Notes under the pieces: model-generated | The model's input: only the letters and a program-made list of their open reading frames with translations | Databases searched by the model: none | What the model was told of the DNA's origin: nothing | Made by a program: the position numbers and the translations under genes | Assembly: GCF_017830045.1 (NCBI RefSeq) | Contig: NZ_JAEDXU010000005.1 | Location: 220,976 to 284,975, forward strand | Reading direction: 5' to 3' | Length of the DNA: 64,000 nt | DNA from: Enterococcus larvae | GTDB taxonomy: Bacteria; Bacillota; Bacilli; Lactobacillales; Enterococcaceae | In this document: piece by piece, positions 56,850 through 64,000 of the stretch | How the letters are laid out: each line of letters starts with the position of its first letter | Numbering within the stretch: position 1 is the first letter of the stretch

Positions 56850-57249
56850 GAGGGGAGCATTTAAGCGACATAAAAAAAGTTTTTATTTCCGAAGGGTTAT
56901 TGTTTGCAATTTTATTTGAGCGATAGTATTATAATCTCACAACAACTAACAACCCTTTTTATTTTTCATTTAACTCCTTTTTCCCATCCTTATTTTAATA
57001 AGGGTGGGTACTTTTTTTATAATAAAATTGTTATAATAATTTTATTATGGTGTAAATTACTATCTTTTAGTATGAAAGTATTTATAATTATGATAATATT
57101 GTTATAAAGCTTGGATAACAATATTTTTAATTAGGAAAACATAGACATTGTGTTGAATCTCTGGGGAATCATTAAAAGATGAGTCGTGTCTTTTGTGAAT
57201 GGGAGCGCTATGTCTGGTAATTGTTTACATAGAAGCGGAGATATAGTGG
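56850..57249. other. AT-rich intergenic region with a free-standing terminator
   Basis: About 400 bp of very AT-rich DNA. A clear terminator lies at 56983-57019 (CCCATCCTTA / TAAGGGTGGG, T-run), and a TATAAT lies about 50 bp before it without a good -35 box. No ORF fits. A short untranslated RNA is possible but weakly supported. Confidence 0.4.
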
Positions 57250-57609
57250 ATGGAAAAGAAAGATAGAAATGATTTTTTTGCGGAGCTTGAACAGGAAGAA
57301 AATCGAATTGCCCATGAACACTATAGGGCAGAGCAGACAGAGAAAGAAATGAGTAAGCTTCGGACTGATTATGAAGGATTGTTTTATAAGTCGACGCAGC
57401 TATTTTCAAAGCTGGAAAAGCTGTTTCATAAGAGTCAGACAAGATATGTTTTCACTGAACTATTTTCTGAAGTAAAGAGAGAAGAACAGGATATTTTTGA
57501 ACGAATAGATGGAGAAAAAGCTGCTTTACATCTGAAGAAGAAAGAATTGGAGCAGCGAGAAAATGAGATTTACTATGAGAAAAGACGGTTAAAGGAAGAA
57601 CTGCGTTGA
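57250..57609 (+). CDS. Small coiled-coil protein (possibly DUF3958-like)
   Basis: 119 residues, almost entirely charged helix with heptad-like patterns in the N- and C-terminal thirds. No signal peptide or membrane segment. The central LFYKSTQLFSKLEKLFHKSQTRYVF recalls small helical partners of type VII secretion substrates (DUF3958), but no LXG or WXG gene is near. The ATG at 57250 has a weak upstream GGAGATATAGTG. Function unknown; codon and base use fit the AT-rich surroundings. Confidence 0.6.
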   Translation: MEKKDRNDFFAELEQEENRIAHEHYRAEQTEKEMSKLRTDYEGLFYKSTQLFSKLEKLFHKSQTRYVFTELFSEVKREEQDIFERIDGEKAALHLKKKELEQRENEIYYEKRRLKEELR

Positions 57610-57753
57610 CGTCTTGAGGAATAGATGAGATTTGTGTTTTTCAACAATGACAGAGGCTGAACGAAGGAACCGACAGAGCGAGCTGACCCAAGAAAGCGAG
57701 AGAAAGAATCTGGCTTTTGATGGAGGCTGTGAATTGTCAGGTTCTTTTTTTTG

Positions 57754-57805
57754 TTTACAGGTATATTTTTGTGTGGTACGATGTAAATCGTAATTATTAC
57801 TATTT
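57754..57805 (+). promoter_or_regulatory. Promoter and Zur box of the ZinT-type gene
   Basis: TTTACA (57754-57759), a 17-bp spacer and TACGAT (57777-57782). At 57785-57805 the sequence AAATCGTAAT-T-ATTACTATTT matches the Firmicutes Zur box (9-1-9 inverted repeat around TCGTAATNATTACGA) with one mismatch. Its position over the transcription start predicts repression when zinc is plentiful. Confidence 0.8.
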
Positions 57806-57826
57806 ATATTTTAGGAGGACATGTCA

Positions 57827-58522
57827 TTGAGAAAGTCAGGCGTTTATACAGGTATACTTACATTATTTATTTTCGGTCTGGTCGGCTGCGGCACAGTGAA
57901 GAATTCTGAAAGTCAAGAATCATCATCTTCGATGAGTGAAGAAACTTCAGAGACTGCCCATGATCACGATCACTCTCATGTGAAGACACCGGCAGCAGAA
58001 GGTATTTTTGAGGATTCTGAAGTAGAGGACCGCACACTTTCAGAATGGGAAGGAGAATGGCAATCTGTTTTTCCGTATTTAGAGGCTGGTAAGCTGGATG
58101 AAGTGTTTGAGCATAAAGCAGAAGATGGAGAAAAAACTGCTGATGAGTATAAGGAATATTACACGATTGGCTATCAGACAGACGTAGAAAAAATTGATAT
58201 CTTTCAGGATTTGATTTCATTTTACAAAGATGGAGAATGGGCCTCAGGAAATTATGAATATGCAGGATATAAAATTTTGACTTATGAATCCGGTAAAAAG
58301 GGTGTTCGCTACTTATTCGACAAGGTAAAAGGAGATGAGGCTGCACCTAAGTCAATACAGTTCAGTGACCATATTATTGCTCCGGAGCAGTCAGGGCACT
58401 ACCACATTTACTTTGGAAACTTAAGTCAGGAAGAATTGTTGAAAGAAATGGATAATTGGCCGACTTATTATCCAGCTTCGATGTCTACCTCGGCTATTGT
58501 ACATGAAATGCTGTATCATTGA
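57827..58522 (+). CDS. ZinT-domain zinc-binding lipoprotein
   Basis: 231 residues from a TTG at 57827 lying 8 nt after AGGAGG; the ATG at 57821 is only 2 nt from it. The signal peptide ends in lipobox LVGC (C21 from the TTG). A Ser-rich linker leads to a HDHDHSH metal-binding stretch and a ZinT (YodA) domain (LSEWEGEWQSVFPYLEAGKLDEVF to the C-terminal HYHIYFGN). ZinT gathers periplasmic or surface zinc for import. Adjacent genes are unrelated, but a Zur box precedes it. Confidence 0.9.
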   Translation: MRKSGVYTGILTLFIFGLVGCGTVKNSESQESSSSMSEETSETAHDHDHSHVKTPAAEGIFEDSEVEDRTLSEWEGEWQSVFPYLEAGKLDEVFEHKAEDGEKTADEYKEYYTIGYQTDVEKIDIFQDLISFYKDGEWASGNYEYAGYKILTYESGKKGVRYLFDKVKGDEAAPKSIQFSDHIIAPEQSGHYHIYFGNLSQEELLKEMDNWPTYYPASMSTSAIVHEMLYH

Positions 58523-58605
58523 TCCGCTCTTAGCATGGACTTATGCTGCAGTTGTTGATGGATTAGGTGTAGACAAGGTGAGCTGTTTTGAAAGTATAGG
58601 GAATG

Positions 58606-58665
58606 TTGACGTGAGCTGTTCCTGTATGCTATAGTTTCTCTAATTGGTAATGATAATCATTATCA
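58606..58665 (+). promoter_or_regulatory. Promoter and Fur box of the nitroreductase gene
   Basis: TTGACG (58606-58611), an 18-bp spacer and TATAGT (58630-58635). TGATAATCATTATCA at 58651-58665 is a perfect 7-1-7 Fur-family inverted repeat, and the 19-bp Fur consensus is met at all but one position. Iron-dependent repression is predicted. PerR or another Fur homologue could also bind. Confidence 0.8.
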
Positions 58666-58688
58666 TTTAGTGGGGAGAGAATGAATTG

Positions 58689-59285
58689 ATGAATAGCAAA
58701 ATAGAAGCTGTCATTCGAGAGCGTAGAACAATAAGGGAAGTACACGGAGAAGAAATCTCAGAAGAATTATTGACGAGTATTTTGGAGGCTGCCGCATATG
58801 CACCGTTTCATTCGGCTAAGGAACCATGGAAAGCCTACATGATTCGAGGACAGGAAGAGCACAAAGAATATATTGAACGAGTGCTGAACTGTTATTCAAG
58901 AATCAAGGTATGGGAAAAATTTGGTGCTGAACGAATTTTAGATTTTGAAGAAAAAACACGCAGTTATTATGAAATGATACCTGTTTCGATGGTCATTACA
59001 AGTAAGCAGATTCATGAAGAAAAAGCAGATTTTGAAGCAGTATTGGCAACTGCAGCGTTGATTCAAAATATACAGCTGCTTGCATGGGAGCAGCAAATTG
59101 GTGTGACTTGGCGGACAACAGCAGATATTTTTGATAAAGTATTTCAACAGGAAATTGGTATTCCCAGCAATGAAAAAATAGTAGGAACACTTCATTTTAC
59201 GCAAATCCCGAAAAAAATCCCGAAAGCAAAGAATCGACAACCAGTATCAGATTGGCTTCACTCGTTGGAACTGCCGATTTTATAA
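58689..59285 (+). CDS. Nitroreductase family flavoprotein
   Basis: 198 residues, FMN-dependent oxidoreductase fold: IRERRTIREVHGEEISEELL, AAAYAPFHSAKEPW and the C-terminal VGTLHFTQIP. The TTG one codon earlier gives nearly the same protein. The natural substrate is unknown; the strong Fur box suggests a role in iron stress, for example ferric or flavin reduction. Confidence 0.85.
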   Translation: MNSKIEAVIRERRTIREVHGEEISEELLTSILEAAAYAPFHSAKEPWKAYMIRGQEEHKEYIERVLNCYSRIKVWEKFGAERILDFEEKTRSYYEMIPVSMVITSKQIHEEKADFEAVLATAALIQNIQLLAWEQQIGVTWRTTADIFDKVFQQEIGIPSNEKIVGTLHFTQIPKKIPKAKNRQPVSDWLHSLELPIL

Positions 59286-59288
59286 AGA

Positions 59289-59335
59289 GAAAAGCCATGT
59301 TCGCTGCTGAGATTAGCGGACATGGCTTTTATTTT
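59289..59335. terminator. Terminator after the nitroreductase gene
   Basis: Stem AAAAGCCATGT.CGCT / AGCG.ACATGGCTTTT with a ~9-nt loop and a T-rich tail. The A-rich left side lets it work in both directions. Confidence 0.85.
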
Positions 59336-59587
59336 AGTAGTTGTTTTTCTATTTCCAACGGATTGAGATTCAGTGAGTATAGCTCAATAGAGATATGTTC
59401 AAGGGAAAGTAGTGTGTCCTTTGCTGATAACTCATAGATTTCAATAAAGCAAACCTCTTCTTTTTCTTGAGCCGATAAACGCATTTTCAAGTGCAGGTAT
59501 TATTTGGTTGTGTTCAAATCGTATGGATGACATATATTGATCCGTCTTAAAGAAGAAGACTGCAGTCCCTTTATGGAAGAACGACCA
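59329..59587 (-). pseudogene. Frameshifted small gene remnant downstream of the activase
   Basis: Two frames join on the minus strand. The first, in the activase frame after its stop, reads ...GTAVFFFKTDQYMSSIRFEH and NQIIPALEN. The second reads MRLSAQEKEEVCFIEIYELS and continues to IEKQLLK. Removing one A from the AAAA run at 59484-59487 fuses them into a continuous ~85-residue frame (or 66 residues from ATG 59533). Both halves look protein-like, unlike random AT-rich DNA. I recognise no family. A real slippage event, a decayed gene or an assembly error could explain it. Confidence 0.4.
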
Positions 59588-60367
59588 CTATCGTACAAGA
59601 CAATCGATATGTGAAGCGGCAATTATTTCCTGGTAAGCAAATAGATCCTCTGAATGGAGTTGCGGGATGTCATGCATAGCATATTCTCTATTCAAGTATT
59701 CATATTTTTTTTCTCCAAATTGATGAAAGGGCAGAAGTTCAACCTTCTCCACACCATAGTCACTAAAGAGCTTTGCAAAGTGCTTCGCATCATCTAAGCT
59801 GTCATTATAAAAGGGAATAACTGGAATCCGAACAACCAAATCAGAATGCTGAGCTGCAGCAGTCTTTAAATTTTCCAAAATCAATTGGTTGGAAACGTGT
59901 ATCCCAGCTTGATGTTTTTCATCATCATAATGCTTTACATCAAAATAAAGCAGATCGACATATTGAATGAACATCTCAAAGACATCATTTTTGGCATACC
60001 CTGTGGTTTCGCAAGCGGTATGAATTCCTCTTTGCTTCAGTTCTTGCAGCAGCTTAGTCGCAAATTCAGCCTGATAAAGCACCTCTCCACCAGACAATGT
60101 AACCCCACCATTAGATTCTTCATAGAAAGGCGTGTCCTTCAGAACATCATCAAGAATTTCTTCCATTGATTTATATTCTCCAACAAGAGTTGTCTGTTTT
60201 TTTTGATTATCCCACATTTCTTCAGGCCTACCAGATTGAGATTCAGGGTTGGCACACCAATAGCATCGTAGCGGGCAGCCTTTAAAGAAGACTACTGAAC
60301 GAATACCGGGTCCGTCATGGATACTAAATTTTTGGATATTGAAGATACAGGCTTTCTCATTCATCAT
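59588..60367 (-). CDS. Glycyl radical enzyme activating protein (radical SAM)
   Basis: 259 residues. It installs the glycyl radical on the partner enzyme encoded at 61398. The [4Fe-4S]/SAM motif is C31-x3-C35-x2-C38 in FFKGCPLRCYWCANPES. IHDGPGIRSVVF and GGVTLSGGEVLYQ are typical of PFL-activase relatives. The protein goes from the radical SAM loop straight to the core and lacks the extra eight-cysteine ferredoxin insert found in most activases of the eliminase class. AGGAGGG precedes the ATG. Divergent from the DeoR regulator. Confidence 0.92.
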   Translation of the reverse strand: MMNEKACIFNIQKFSIHDGPGIRSVVFFKGCPLRCYWCANPESQSGRPEEMWDNQKKQTTLVGEYKSMEEILDDVLKDTPFYEESNGGVTLSGGEVLYQAEFATKLLQELKQRGIHTACETTGYAKNDVFEMFIQYVDLLYFDVKHYDDEKHQAGIHVSNQLILENLKTAAAQHSDLVVRIPVIPFYNDSLDDAKHFAKLFSDYGVEKVELLPFHQFGEKKYEYLNREYAMHDIPQLHSEDLFAYQEIIAASHIDCLVR

Positions 60368-60426
60368 GAATCCCTCCTAATTTCAAGATAAGCTTATCAC
60401 GATATTGATCAAACGTAAATGTTTTT

Positions 60427-60455
60427 TATTACGAACGAAACTTTTCGGCGGTTTG
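60427..60455. promoter_or_regulatory. Candidate DeoR operator before the regulator/activase pair
   Basis: GAACGAAACTTTTCG contains the CGAAA units also found in the exact repeats at 61337 and 61359. It sits between the divergent activase and regulator genes. Confidence 0.4.
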
Positions 60456-60501
60456 AGATATGAATAGTGCTGTGATAGAATAAAAAAGCGAGGAGGGTAT
60501 T

Positions 60502-61245
60502 ATGTCTAGAGAAGAAAAGATTATTTCCATGGTTAGCAAGCAAAAAAAAATAGAAGTCAACCGTTTGGCAGAGCTGCTGAAGGTTTCGAAAGTAACAATC
60601 AGGAAAGATTTAGATAAATTGGAAGCCCGGGGGATCTTACATAGGCAGCATGGGTTTGCCCTATTGAATAACGAGGCAGATATCAACTATCGCTTGGCTA
60701 AGAACTATGAGTTAAAACTGAGAATTGCTAAAAAAGCCGCTGAAACAGTATCTGACGGGGAAATGGTCATGATCGAATCTGGTTCAACCTGTACTTTATT
60801 AGCTGAAGAGCTGGCTTTTCAGCGAAACGATATTACGATCATTACCAATTCCAGCTTTATTGCGTCCTACATCAGAAAAGCAGAAAGTGTTAAAATCATC
60901 CTGTTGGGAGGCGAATATCAAAAGGAATCTCAGGTAAATGTCGGACCTTTGGTGAGACAGGTGATTGAGAACTTCCATGTAGATAAAATTTTCGTAGGAG
61001 TTGATGGCTGTGATTTGGCACGAGGCTTTACAGGCAGTGACATCAATCGATGTGATACAGCAAAGGTCATGGCAGGACATGCCAATAAAACGATTCTGCT
61101 TACCGATTCAAGCAAGTTTGAAAAAAAAGGAGCCGTTGCTGAATTTGCTTTTAAAGAAATAGCAGAGGTCTACACAGATAACGGTATTCCCAATCAAATA
61201 AAATCTTTCCTTGAGAAAGAGCAGATTTCCGTAACAACGGTTTAA
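60502..61245 (+). CDS. DeoR family transcriptional regulator
   Basis: 247 residues. N-terminal HTH KKIEVNRLAELLKVSKVTIRKDLDKLE, then RQHGFALL and a sugar-phosphate-type C-domain (GSTCTLLAEEL, IILLGGEYQKES, DSSKFEKKGAV). It lies between the activase (divergent) and the glycyl radical enzyme (same strand) and probably controls both. The inducer is probably a phosphorylated polyol or sugar. Confidence 0.9.
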   Translation: MSREEKIISMVSKQKKIEVNRLAELLKVSKVTIRKDLDKLEARGILHRQHGFALLNNEADINYRLAKNYELKLRIAKKAAETVSDGEMVMIESGSTCTLLAEELAFQRNDITIITNSSFIASYIRKAESVKIILLGGEYQKESQVNVGPLVRQVIENFHVDKIFVGVDGCDLARGFTGSDINRCDTAKVMAGHANKTILLTDSSKFEKKGAVAEFAFKEIAEVYTDNGIPNQIKSFLEKEQISVTTV

Positions 61246-61253
61246 CAGATGCT

Positions 61254-61296
61254 AAAAGCTGTTATTGCACAATTGTGCAGTAGCAGCTTTTTTTAT
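61254..61296 (+). terminator. Terminator after the DeoR gene
   Basis: AAAGCTG / CAGCTTT outer stem with an inner TGCACAATTGTGCA palindrome, then a T-run. Confidence 0.85.
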
Positions 61297-61304
61297 AGTA
61301 ATGA

Positions 61305-61368
61305 TTGAGAAATTTTCAATGTGATGGTACAATTTGTTCGAAAGAAACTGTTTTGCGTTTCGAAAGAA
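61305..61368 (+). promoter_or_regulatory. Promoter and direct-repeat operator of the glycyl radical enzyme gene
   Basis: TTGAGA (61305-61310), a 17-bp spacer and TACAAT (61328-61333). TTCGAAAGAA occurs exactly at 61337-61346 and 61359-61368 (period 22 bp), just downstream of the -10 box. Direct repeats of this kind are usual for DeoR-family repressors. Confidence 0.7.
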
Positions 61369-61397
61369 CTTTTTAGATAAAACGGAGGTGCTTTACA

Positions 61398-63830
61398 ATG
61401 AATGCTGTAATCAAAGAAAAACAGAAGAAGCCTTATTTTGGGAATTTAACAGGAAGAATGGAGGACTATAGAGAAAGTGTTCTGACTGCCAAGCCCTATA
61501 TCTGTGCGGAACGAGCGCTTTTGGCAACAGAAGCTTATAAAGAACATCAAAACCAGCCAAATGTTGTGAAGCGTGCATTGATGCTAAAAAACATTTTGGA
61601 AAAGATGTCTATTTACATTGAAGATGAGACGATGATCGTTGGGAATCAGGCTGCTTCTAATAGAGATGCACCAATATTTCCAGAGTATACTTTGGAGTTT
61701 GTTTTGAATGAGTTGGATTTATTTGAAAAACGGGACGGCGATGTATTTTATATTACAGAAGAAACGAAAGAAGATTTGCGATCGATTGCTTCGTTTTGGG
61801 AAAATAATAATTTGAGAGCTAGAGCAGGTGCTTTACTTCCTGATGAAGTCTCTGTTTTTATGGAGACAGGATTCTTCGGCATGGAAGGAAAGATGAATTC
61901 CGGAGATGCTCATTTAGCGGTGGATTACAGAACTGTACTTGAAGTCGGCCTTGTCGGATACAGAGAGCGAACACTTAGAGCAAAAGAAAATTTGGATTTG
62001 ACAGAGCCTGAAAGCATCGATAAATATCAGTTCTATCAGGCGGTATTGATAGTCTTGGACGCAGTGAAACTATACGCAGAGCGTTTCTCAGCTTTAGCCA
62101 TGGAGCTGGCAGGAGGCGCCGATCCAAAAAGAAAAGCGGAATTATTGGAAATTAGTCGCGTATGCGGCAAGGTCCCAAATCAGCCAGCTGAAACATTCTT
62201 AGAAGCCATCCAATCGGTTTGGTTCATCCAATTGATCCTGCAAATTGAATCGAATGGTCACTCTTTATCCTATGGGCGCTTCGATCAGTATATGTATCCT
62301 TATCTGAAAGCAGATATAGATAGTGGAAAGGTAACTGAGGGTGAAGCAGTCGAGCTGTTGACGAATCTGTGGATCAAAACTTTAACGATCAACAAGGTCA
62401 GGAGTCAGGCGCATACGTTTAGTAGTGCAGGGAGTCCGCTTTATCAAAATGTGACGATTGGCGGTCAAACGAGAGAGAAGGAGGATGCGGTGAATGAACT
62501 GTCTTATCTTGTTCTGCAAAGTGTTGCGCAAACAAAGCTGCCGCAGCCGAACTTGACAGTGCGTTATCATTCCGGCTTGGACAATCGATTCATGAATGAA
62601 TGTATCGAGGTCATGAAACTAGGCTTCGGGATGCCGGCCTTCAACAATGATGAAATCATTATTCCTTCTTTTATAAAAATTGGTGTTACTGAAGAAGATG
62701 CGTATGATTATAGTGCAATAGGTTGTGTTGAAACGGCTGTTCCCGGTAAATGGGGCTATCGTTGTACAGGAATGAGCTACATGAATTTCCCAAAAATCTT
62801 GATGATTGCAATGAATGACGGAATCGATCCGGTTTCCGGTAAACGATTTGTGAAAGGGTATGGACACTTCAATGAGATGAAATCTTTTGAAGAACTGCAG
62901 GCAGCTTGGGATAAAACCGTTCGAGAGCTGACACGTATGAGTGTGATTGTAGAAAATGCTATCGATCTGGGACTTGAGCGAGATGTGCCGGATATATTGT
63001 GCTCGGCATTAACAGAGGATTGTATTGGACGTGGAAAAACACTCAAGGAGGGCGGTGCAGTCTATGACTTTATTTCCGGACTTCAAGTTGGAATTGCTAA
63101 TTTGGCAGATTCCTTGGCAGCCATCAAACTGCTGGTATTTGAAGAAGGTAAAGTAACACAGACGGAGCTCTGGGAAGCGTTGATGACGGATTACGAAAGT
63201 GACCGCAGCAAAGAAATCCAACAGATGCTCATCCATGATGTTCCTAAGTATGGAAATGATGATGATTACACAGATGATTTGGTGACAAAGGCCTATGACA
63301 GCTATATAGAAGAAGTGAAGAAATACCCCAGCACTCGTTTTGGCCGTGGACCAATTGGCGGGACCCGCTACTCAGGTACATCCTCTATTTCTGCAAATGT
63401 TGGACAGGGAAAAGGAACAATGGCAACGCCGGATGGACGAAATGCATGGGTTCCGCTGGCAGAGGGCTGTTCCCCGTCCCATAACATGGATAAAAACGGT
63501 CCTACTTCTGTCTTGAAATCTGTTTCCAAGCTGAGAACAGAAGAAATAATCGGCGGTGTACTGCTAAATCAAAAGGTCAATCCGCAAACCTTGGCAAAAG
63601 AAGAGGATAAGCAAAAGCTGATCATGCTCCTTCGAACCTTCTTCAATCGACTGCAAGGGTACCATATCCAATATAATGTGGTTTCTCGTGAGACCTTGAT
63701 CGATGCACAAGAACATCCCGAAAAGCACCGTGACCTGATTGTCCGAGTTGCTGGCTATTCTGCCTTCTTCAATGTATTATCCAAGGCGACTCAGGATGAT
63801 ATCATTGAGCGAACAGAGCATGTGTTGTAG
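61398..63830 (+). CDS. Glycyl radical enzyme, PflD/YbiW type
   Basis: 810 residues with the PFL-like domain (about 15-680) and the glycine radical domain (about 690-810). The catalytic cysteine and base are C443 and E445 in AIGCVETAVPGKWGYR. The radical glycine is G786 in RVAGYSAFF. A single Cys with Glu two residues on (GCVE) puts it in the dehydratase/eliminase branch rather than true pyruvate formate-lyase, which has adjacent Cys-Cys. Most similar in motif to the PflD/YbiW group. It works under anoxic conditions after activation by the 59588 product. Substrate not assigned. ACGGAGGTG precedes the ATG. Confidence 0.9.
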   Translation: MNAVIKEKQKKPYFGNLTGRMEDYRESVLTAKPYICAERALLATEAYKEHQNQPNVVKRALMLKNILEKMSIYIEDETMIVGNQAASNRDAPIFPEYTLEFVLNELDLFEKRDGDVFYITEETKEDLRSIASFWENNNLRARAGALLPDEVSVFMETGFFGMEGKMNSGDAHLAVDYRTVLEVGLVGYRERTLRAKENLDLTEPESIDKYQFYQAVLIVLDAVKLYAERFSALAMELAGGADPKRKAELLEISRVCGKVPNQPAETFLEAIQSVWFIQLILQIESNGHSLSYGRFDQYMYPYLKADIDSGKVTEGEAVELLTNLWIKTLTINKVRSQAHTFSSAGSPLYQNVTIGGQTREKEDAVNELSYLVLQSVAQTKLPQPNLTVRYHSGLDNRFMNECIEVMKLGFGMPAFNNDEIIIPSFIKIGVTEEDAYDYSAIGCVETAVPGKWGYRCTGMSYMNFPKILMIAMNDGIDPVSGKRFVKGYGHFNEMKSFEELQAAWDKTVRELTRMSVIVENAIDLGLERDVPDILCSALTEDCIGRGKTLKEGGAVYDFISGLQVGIANLADSLAAIKLLVFEEGKVTQTELWEALMTDYESDRSKEIQQMLIHDVPKYGNDDDYTDDLVTKAYDSYIEEVKKYPSTRFGRGPIGGTRYSGTSSISANVGQGKGTMATPDGRNAWVPLAEGCSPSHNMDKNGPTSVLKSVSKLRTEEIIGGVLLNQKVNPQTLAKEEDKQKLIMLLRTFFNRLQGYHIQYNVVSRETLIDAQEHPEKHRDLIVRVAGYSAFFNVLSKATQDDIIERTEHVL

Positions 63831-63839
63831 TAGACGAAG

Positions 63840-63872
63840 AGTTTGAGAGTTATTTCATCTCAAACTCTTTTA
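63840..63872 (+). terminator. Terminator of the glycyl radical enzyme gene
   Basis: GAGTTTGAGA-N9-TCTCAAACTC perfect 10-bp stem and TTTT. Confidence 0.85.
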
Positions 63873-63878
63873 CAGCAT

Positions 63879-63915
63879 AAGAGAGTGGGACAATAGTCTA
63901 CTCTCAAAAAGAAAA
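63879..63915. repeat. Partial copy E of the intergenic repeat
   Basis: AGAGAGTGGGACAATAGTC matches the outer end of copies A and B; the rest of the element is absent. It is followed at about 63920-63962 by a different strong hairpin (GATTTTGAT / ATATCAAAATC core, T-run). The last ~40 bp hold nothing recognised. Confidence 0.6.
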
Positions 63916-64000
63916 CAAGTCTGATTTTGATGATCAATATCAAAATCGGGCTTGTTTTTTCTTCTTTTCGTCTCTTTCTCTCCATGTGCTTCCCTAATTT

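Noticed and set aside
57791..57799. 9-nt match (TAATTATTA) of the TldR guide inside the Zur box
   Set aside because: It is explained by the AT-rich Zur palindrome, has no TTTAA or similar flank, and mainly shows how easily short AT-rich matches arise.

Overview
The window comes from a low-GC Gram-positive chromosome, most likely an Enterococcus. Four things point there: the mevalonate pathway cluster mvaK1-mvaD-mvaK2-fni; the order tgt-yajC-adhE ... opp ... infC-rpmI-rplT ... ung-pta, which resembles enterococcal chromosomes as I remember them; AGGAGG-type ribosome binding sites; and many PTS sugar loci. I cannot name the species from sequence alone. I recognised no tRNA, rRNA, CRISPR array or intact insertion sequence.

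Layout. 1-8.1 kb: end of an iron-type alcohol/glycerol dehydrogenase, tgt, yajC, a ComN-like gene with an apparent ATT start, an acetyltransferase, adhE behind Rex- and CcpA-like sites, and a marR-DUF6544 pair. 8.1-10.9 kb: a structured leader with two small ORFs, rtcB and two acetyltransferases. 10.9-20.2 kb: rpiR and a phospho-beta-glucosidase, then (minus strand) a TctA-like permease, a small membrane protein and the mevalonate operon, and a pentapeptide-repeat protein. 20.4-28.3 kb: the oligopeptide transporter oppA / oppBCDF, followed by a nuclease-dead TnpB-like gene (TldR type) and a structured guide-RNA locus. 28.4-30 kb: infC-rpmI-rplT with an L20-type leader. 30-35.5 kb: blaI/blaR1-like pair, small envelope proteins and a CorC/HlyC-type protein. 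35.8-43.1 kb: divergent lacRABCD / lacFEG. 43.2-49.6 kb: a cellobiose-type PTS with a sigma-54 promoter and its LevR-like activator. 49.7-59.3 kb: housekeeping and metal-responsive genes (ung, pta, tsaE, a ZinT-type lipoprotein with a Zur box, a nitroreductase with a Fur box). 59.3-64 kb: a glycyl radical enzyme, its activase and a DeoR regulator.

The most striking system is the opp locus. A TnpB homologue downstream of oppF has lost two of three catalytic acidic residues and the zinc finger. It is followed by a multi-hairpin RNA ending in a short guide and a terminator. The first 10 nt of that guide match, without mismatch, a site just downstream of the predicted oppA promoter. This fits an RNA-guided repressor of the oligopeptide transporter, captured with its effector, guide and target in one window.

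A second recurring theme is a ~180-bp palindromic intergenic repeat. Its four full copies all lie between convergent genes, and a fifth partial copy lies at the right end. The ends are conserved and the centre varies. Several loci also carry readable control elements (Rex, CcpA, LacR, Zur, Fur, sigma-54/UAS, BlaI-type, MarR, RpiR and DeoR-type sites), listed below.
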